DNA of 51,983 nt from an uncultured Clostridia bacterium (GTDB lineage: Bacteria; Bacillota; Clostridia; Lachnospirales; CAG-274), in contig CANQXR010000016.1 of assembly GCA_947627855.1 (NCBI GenBank), positions 1 through 51,983 on the forward strand. Reading direction: 5' to 3'. The translations under genes and the position numbers were made by a program. The notes under the pieces were generated by a model, which saw nothing but the letters and a program-made list of their open reading frames with translations, made no database searches and was not told where the DNA came from. Shown piece after piece: positions 47,387 to 51,983 of this stretch (the first letter of the stretch is position 1; the number at the start of each line of letters is the position of its first letter).

Positions 47387-50300
47387 TTAAGCTGTTTTTT
47401 CGGAAGTGAAATTTTCCGATGCTCTTAAAACTTTTTTCATAATTGCATTGACGTCATTCAGGTCAACAACATTGTCGCCGTTTACATCGGCCCTTGCTGC
47501 GTTTACGTGTTCGCCGCCGTTTGCTATGATATTGGCCAGTGCTGCGTCATTACTTGTTATAATGTCGTCATCGTCTATATCGCCCAGATCTTCGGGAGAT
47601 ACGGGCGGATTTTCAGGCTCGTCCTTTTCGGTCTTAAGAGATACATTGTCGAAGAATACCGTTGAAGGATTAGCTGTTCTGACAAGTCTTATCTGCTTTA
47701 TCTGCATAGGTGTTTTGCTTATGAGCGGTGTTGTGACCTTGGCAAGAGGTGTGTCAAAAGCTCCGTCGGGGCTGTATTCACCGTTTGTGCCATGGAGATA
47801 AAGACTTGTTGTTGCGGTTTTGCTGTCAACATCAACTTCTATTACCGCTCTGTACCACTTATCGTTTTCCACCGAACAGCCTAAATCGGTTTCTACGGCA
47901 GTGTTTGCGCCTGGATTATCGCTTATTACGGAATATACCTCGTCGCCTGCGTCCATGAGATGATAGATTATGTTGTCAGATGAAAATTCCGCTGTTGCCG
48001 TTCCGCCGGAGTTGGGGGTTTCGGCATTCTCAAGATAAATTCTGAAGGACCTTTTTGAGTCGTTGTTCATCTGTCTGAGGAAGTCAACACTCAGTGTAAC
48101 CTTGCCTGTGCCAACGGCGCTGTCAAGTGTCTTGAATACGGCTTTGTCGCTCAGCTTTATCTTTGCAGAACCATTTCCCGATATTTCCGTGGTGTCTGCC
48201 TTGTCTATTACGGCGCTCTGGTTTATCTGTATGTTCCAGTCGGAGAAATCGTCTGTGTTTTCAAAGCTTGGGTCTGCTTCTTCCACATTTCCCGAACCTG
48301 TGCCGGTAATATTTAAGGTAATAACTTCGGATTCCGCCTGACCCTTGAAGTCAGAGCCGGAGCTTACTATTGCCTTTACCTTTACAACGGCAGATGCGAA
48401 TTTGTCATAGTTGATAGTTCCGTCGCTGTTTACTATGCCCTCGCCGCCGCCTACGGTCGTCCAGCTTATATCTGTCATATGTGCGCCGTATACGGGCAGC
48501 TTATCCGTTCCGCTGAGATTGAGAGTGGGCGTTTTGCTGATTTCCTCTGCGTCCTGCTCTGCAAGCTTGGTAAGGTTTGTATAGCTCAGGTTGTCAACAT
48601 AGAACTTAACCTTATCATAATTTCTGTTGGGTCTGAATTCTATTCTGTTTGCAGCGAAGTTTTCTGCTGTTTCGGCTGTGAAGTCGGTGGCTGTGCCGCA
48701 GTTTTTAAGGCTGCTTACAAGCTCGCCGTCTGCATCATAGAGATAGTAGTTTACCTTGGGCTGTGTTCCGCTGCTAAGGTTTGTGGAATCTACGGCTACC
48801 TTTACTGTGTACCACTGAGAGCCTGCCGTTACAAGCTCGCTTCTTGTGGTTTTGTTCTGATAACCCATTATGCAGTAGTCGCCGCCTGTTTCTATAAATC
48901 TTGCCTGACCGACTGTGTTTGTACCTCTTACATAAGCTTCGCAATAGCCGTCTGTGGATATGTCTGAGAGGTATACATCATAGCTTGCTTCATATACCGA
49001 GTCCTTTACATTGTCATTTGCAAATACCCACGCAAAGCTGTGAATATTTTCACCTGTCTTTGCTGACTGGTCTATCATAAAGAATTTGTCGTGATCGGAG
49101 AAGGTTACGCCGTTTATATTGTCAACTATGGAGCTTGTTATGCTGTCGTCGTTGGGATTGCTGTCGGTGAAATAAACGGGGCTGTCGCCTGCGTTAAGCT
49201 CGTCAAAGCTTACCAGTCCGTTTTCGTCAAGGGCAGATGAGCCTACCGTAACCGTAAATTGCCTTACCTCGTCAGCAAGTCCTGCCTTTGAGATTGTAGC
49301 CGTAAGGTGTATTTCAACGGAGCCTTCGCCATATTCGCCTATGGTGATCGTATTCTGAGAGAATCTTTCGGAATTGTCGCTTGTCCATACAACCTTTACA
49401 TCGGGATCGTTTTCAAAGGAGGTCGTCACAGGTGTATTTTTTGTTACCACGGAAGGAACGCTTATACTGTCGGCAAGCGCCTTTAAGCTTTCCTGCGGAG
49501 TTTCTGTTGCCCAGCCGCCGGGATTCCAGCCGTCCTCGTCCTTGCCGTAGGCTCCCTTTGTGAAGTTGTAAGGACCGTAGTGCTTATTGAGGAATTCCGT
49601 TTCGCCAAGGGCAGCTGTGTCGGCAGGAGTACAGCCGCTTTCGGCATATGTAAGGGAATCTCCCGAATGTCTGCTGCCGCTTATGCTGAGAGTACAGTTA
49701 TATGCCGCAGCCATACCTGTGCCTGACGATCTGACCATATCAACGCCGGTAACAGCGCTGTCCTTAAACATTACGCCGTAGGCTGACGGAGCCTGTGTTT
49801 CCACATTTGCAACAGTGCCTGTGGATGTGATCGTACAGTCTTCAAATACGGACTGTGCGTTTTTACTGTCGATCAGATTGTCGCCGCCGCTTATGGTGCA
49901 GCCTGTGAAGTATGAGCGGCTGCCGTTTGCAAGCCTGACTGATGAACCGCCGCAGCCGGTAAGCACAGCACTGTCGCCGTTTATGCTTATGCCGTCGAAG
50001 TCAATTGATTCGGATGTGAAGTTTGCACCGTTTACTGTGAGGTTTCCCACCTTGACGGAGGAGGAGCCCTCGGCAGCTTCAATATTTACATTGTCTATAT
50101 CAACGGTTATGTCCTCGTTGTATGTGCCGTCTGTGATGTAGATGGTTTTTGTTCCCTGTGAGTCGGAGCCTTCAATATAAGCCATAGCTCTTGCAATGGT
50201 GTTTCTTATGACATTGCCGGTTTCGTCCGATTCGCTTACATTGGGATTTACAGTGACTTCTGCGCCCACTGTGGGTGATAATGTTACTGTGCCCTCAGGG

Positions 50301-51751
50301 AAGGAATTGATTGTAAGGTCATTTATATAATATTCTATATTTGTATAGCCCTGTCCGCAGTAGTCGCCGTTTGTTTCCGCCTTTGTATTGCTGTAAGGAT
50401 CAAGTCCTCTTTCAAGCTCCCACCAGTCGGGCATACCATCGTTGTCGGTGTCGGTGTATTTTTCTCCTGCCGATTCCTTTGTTACGGTTTCGGGGAATAC
50501 ATATTCAACATATTCTATGCCATATTTGTCTATTTCCTCTTTCTGTGTGGCACTTGCACTTGAAATGGGTCTGCCGCCCGAGAGAGAGCCGCTGCCTGTA
50601 AGGGTGTCGTTTATGACCTCTGCATCTATGGCGGTTCTTGATGCGGCGTTTATAGCGGGACCTACAAAGGAGGTTACGTTATTGTAGGCTTCATCAGCTG
50701 ATTCGGCTTTGTTTACATAGGCTATATCCTGAGAATTATTTAAGATTTTAAAGGGTGAAGCTGAATAGAAGCTGTCCTTTGTATAGCCTGATGAGCCGTA
50801 GTTTATGCCTTTGTCCCATTCCTCGCCCTCAGCTATTTTAACTGAGCCGTCTTTGTCAACAAGCTTGTTTCCGTTCATATAGAATCTGAAATTCTCATAG
50901 CCGGAGCCTGAAGAAATGCTTATATATCTGTCGCCTGTGGTTTTTGCGCCTTTTTTGAGGTAGTTGCCCACGTAGTTGAGATGACCGAGAGTACCGTATG
51001 CTGTCTGATAGCCCCAGTTATATATTACGTTGTTTACGAATTCGGCTGTGTTTGTGCCCGCAACCTTGCCTCTGAAATTTCTTGAAATGTTGTGGGCTAT
51101 AAGGTTGTGGTGCCATGTGGCGTTTGATTTACCGAACATAACGCCGAAGCCGTGTATGCCCTTGCTGTGGTATGAGAATGAGTTTGAAGGACCTACGATC
51201 GACCACTGGGTCGTATACATATCGTTGTTTGAATAAAGTCCCCACTGCTCATCGTTCGCCCAGCCGAAAGCGCAGTGGTCGATTATTGAGTTGGAGCCGT
51301 CCGAGCCGCCGAGGGCGTCATAGTCCTGTGTGGTGCCGCGCTCGCCGGGACGGGAGCTTATGTAACGCATAATTATGTTTGAGCCGCCAAGACCGACCTT
51401 ATAATTTTTAAGGGTCACGCCATGACCTCCGGGAGCCGTCTGACCGGCTATGGTAACATTGGATTTTACGACAACATCGCTTTTAAGCTCTATTGTGCCG
51501 CCTACGTCAAATACGACTATTCTGTTTGAACCTGAAACGGCATCTCTGAATGAACCGGGACCGCTGTCATTGAGATTTGTGACATGATATACGGTTCCTC
51601 CGCGTCCGCCTGTGGCAAATTTTCCGCCGCCCTCAGCGCCGGGAAAGGCAGCTATATTATCAGCCGCCATTATTTCCACAGGAGTGGCAAGGGTCATTCC
51701 CGTCATTGCCATACAGGCTGACAGAAACAATGAAAAAAGCCTTTTTTTCAA
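47387..51751 (-). CDS. secreted multidomain pectate lyase-like protein with C-terminal dockerin
   Basis: A 1454-residue exported protein. Order: signal peptide (1-30), pectate lyase beta-helix of PL1 type (about 32-410: FPGAEGGGKFATGGRGGTVY, SFRDAVSGSNRIVVFDVGGT, WSIVGPSNSFSYHSKG, NISRNFRGKVAG), and a Ca-binding DTDNDGMPDWWELERGLDP motif (434-452). A pectinesterase-like right-handed helix follows (about 500-735), then an Ig-like module, two LamG-like beta-sandwiches (about 850-1080 and 1170-1370) with an Ig-like module between them, and a type I dockerin (about 1389-1438). The dockerin has two F-hand loops, DIDDDDIITSND and DVNGDNVVDLND. It probably cleaves pectic polysaccharides and docks to a cohesin. 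Start is a TTG at 51751 behind AAGGAAG. No cohesin gene is in the window. Confidence 0.9.
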   Translation of the reverse strand: MKKRLFSLFLSACMAMTGMTLATPVEIMAADNIAAFPGAEGGGKFATGGRGGTVYHVTNLNDSGPGSFRDAVSGSNRIVVFDVGGTIELKSDVVVKSNVTIAGQTAPGGHGVTLKNYKVGLGGSNIIMRYISSRPGERGTTQDYDALGGSDGSNSIIDHCAFGWANDEQWGLYSNNDMYTTQWSIVGPSNSFSYHSKGIHGFGVMFGKSNATWHHNLIAHNISRNFRGKVAGTNTAEFVNNVIYNWGYQTAYGTLGHLNYVGNYLKKGAKTTGDRYISISSGSGYENFRFYMNGNKLVDKDGSVKIAEGEEWDKGINYGSSGYTKDSFYSASPFKILNNSQDIAYVNKAESADEAYNNVTSFVGPAINAASRTAIDAEVINDTLTGSGSLSGGRPISSASATQKEEIDKYGIEYVEYVFPETVTKESAGEKYTDTDNDGMPDWWELERGLDPYSNTKAETNGDYCGQGYTNIEYYINDLTINSFPEGTVTLSPTVGAEVTVNPNVSESDETGNVIRNTIARAMAYIEGSDSQGTKTIYITDGTYNEDITVDIDNVNIEAAEGSSSVKVGNLTVNGANFTSESIDFDGISINGDSAVLTGCGGSSVRLANGSRSYFTGCTISGGDNLIDSKNAQSVFEDCTITSTGTVANVETQAPSAYGVMFKDSAVTGVDMVRSSGTGMAAAYNCTLSISGSRHSGDSLTYAESGCTPADTAALGETEFLNKHYGPYNFTKGAYGKDEDGWNPGGWATETPQESLKALADSISVPSVVTKNTPVTTSFENDPDVKVVWTSDNSERFSQNTITIGEYGEGSVEIHLTATISKAGLADEVRQFTVTVGSSALDENGLVSFDELNAGDSPVYFTDSNPNDDSITSSIVDNINGVTFSDHDKFFMIDQSAKTGENIHSFAWVFANDNVKDSVYEASYDVYLSDISTDGYCEAYVRGTNTVGQARFIETGGDYCIMGYQNKTTRSELVTAGSQWYTVKVAVDSTNLSSGTQPKVNYYLYDADGELVSSLKNCGTATDFTAETAENFAANRIEFRPNRNYDKVKFYVDNLSYTNLTKLAEQDAEEISKTPTLNLSGTDKLPVYGAHMTDISWTTVGGGEGIVNSDGTINYDKFASAVVKVKAIVSSGSDFKGQAESEVITLNITGTGSGNVEEADPSFENTDDFSDWNIQINQSAVIDKADTTEISGNGSAKIKLSDKAVFKTLDSAVGTGKVTLSVDFLRQMNNDSKRSFRIYLENAETPNSGGTATAEFSSDNIIYHLMDAGDEVYSVISDNPGANTAVETDLGCSVENDKWYRAVIEVDVDSKTATTSLYLHGTNGEYSPDGAFDTPLAKVTTPLISKTPMQIKQIRLVRTANPSTVFFDNVSLKTEKDEPENPPVSPEDLGDIDDDDIITSNDAALANIIANGGEHVNAARADVNGDNVVDLNDVNAIMKKVLRASENFTSEKTA

Positions 51752-51781
51752 TTTTATCTCTTCCTTTCTTTAAATAAAATA

Positions 51782-51823
51782 TATGTTGATTTTATTATAT
51801 CACAAATCAACATAAATTTTCAA
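51782..51823 (-). promoter_or_regulatory. promoter with 11-bp inverted repeat around the -10, pectate lyase-like gene
   Basis: Minus strand TTGAAA (51823-51818), 18-bp spacer, TATAAT (51799-51794). TATGTTGATTT (51782-51792) and AAATCAACATA (51804-51814) are perfect inverted arms that bracket the -10, as expected for a repressor site. A further ATGTTGA half-site overlaps the -35. Confidence 0.7.
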
Positions 51824-51863
51824 CATTTTTGAGTAATTTTTGTTAAAATTTTTGGGGTTGCCA

Positions 51864-51946
51864 CGCCGCCCGCCCCGCCCGACCGCCAAGCCGACAAACC
51901 ATCTCTGATGGTTTGTCGGCTTGGCGGTCGGGCGGGGTGGGCGGCG
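51864..51946. repeat. GC-rich hairpin element G (truncated by window edge)
   Basis: 40-bp arms (51864-51903 / 51907-51946) with a TCT loop pair throughout apart from one G-T wobble. The G-rich sequence that follows to 51983 looks like the start of a second hairpin whose other arm lies beyond the window. It sits upstream of the pectate lyase-like gene's promoter. Confidence 0.85.
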
Positions 51947-51983
51947 GGCCGCGGGCAGGGGCAGGCACAGGGGCGAGGGAGAG

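Overview
The window is chromosomal DNA from an endospore-forming, low-to-mid GC Firmicute, almost certainly a Clostridia-class anaerobe. The direct signs are spoIVA, the yabP-yabQ-divIC cluster, a spore photoproduct lyase-family gene, a CIRCE operator over mcsA-mcsB-clpC, strong AGGAGG ribosome sites, frequent TTG/GTG starts and sigma-A promoters of the TTGnnn-N17-TATAAT type. A dockerin-bearing pectate lyase-like protein and a glycosidase-like protein with S-layer homology domains suggest a fibre-degrading gut or plant-associated organism. A relative of the pectinolytic Monoglobus group is my best guess, made from gene content only. I see no prophage, transposase or CRISPR array.

Layout. 87-4419 (minus): arginine operon argC-argJ-argB-argD with a clear promoter. 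4667-8658 (minus): mcsA-mcsB-clpC protein quality-control operon behind a perfect CIRCE box and without ctsR. 8942-12438 (plus): an unrecognised 517-residue protein, a hexapeptide O-acetyltransferase and a MATE exporter. 12521-13276: secreted copper-amine-oxidase-N-like protein. 13429-15921 (minus): spoIVA and a Cys-rich putative spore surface protein, each preceded by the same GTCAyAAC-N13/14-CATAATAT promoter-like motif. 16199-23168 (plus): rplS with a structured leader, rbgA, a small Asn/Ser/Lys-rich protein, trmL, mazG, hup, rqcP, yabP, yabQ, divIC, an HD protein, a TIM-barrel protein and a phosphoesterase. 23317-29115 (minus): galE-like epimerase, mutS2, mreB and a CNNM/HlyC protein. 29351-36305 (plus): SLH-domain glycosidase-like protein, nucleoside phosphorylase-like protein, SPL-family radical SAM enzyme, GH13 alpha-glucan hydrolase and a DUF975 membrane protein. 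36382-41098 (plus): tRNA-Leu(CAG), shikimate kinase, a MarR regulator and a heterodimeric ABC exporter. 41408-45069 (plus): Rrf2 regulator, iscS, iscU, a secreted MBL-fold lipoprotein and a nucleoside deoxyribosyltransferase-like enzyme. 45165-45880: a noncoding 155-bp tandem repeat. 45931-47193 (minus): DUF2975, HTH and lipoprotein operon. 47387-51751 (minus): 1454-residue multidomain pectate lyase-like protein with a C-terminal dockerin.

The most unusual signal is a family of seven GC-rich intergenic elements (at 1, 13285, 19697, 22340, 23183, 41153 and 51864). Five are pairs of adjacent, essentially perfect hairpins with stems of 19 to 44 bp and 3-4 nt loops; two are cut by the window edges. 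The arm sequences differ between copies while each copy stays self-complementary. Other items worth a second look are the 155-bp tandem repeat that shares sequence with the 3' end of the neighbouring lipoprotein gene, paired operator palindromes at several promoters, and two enzymes that appear to have lost a catalytic residue (GalE-like Tyr to Phe, SPL-like Cys to Tyr).
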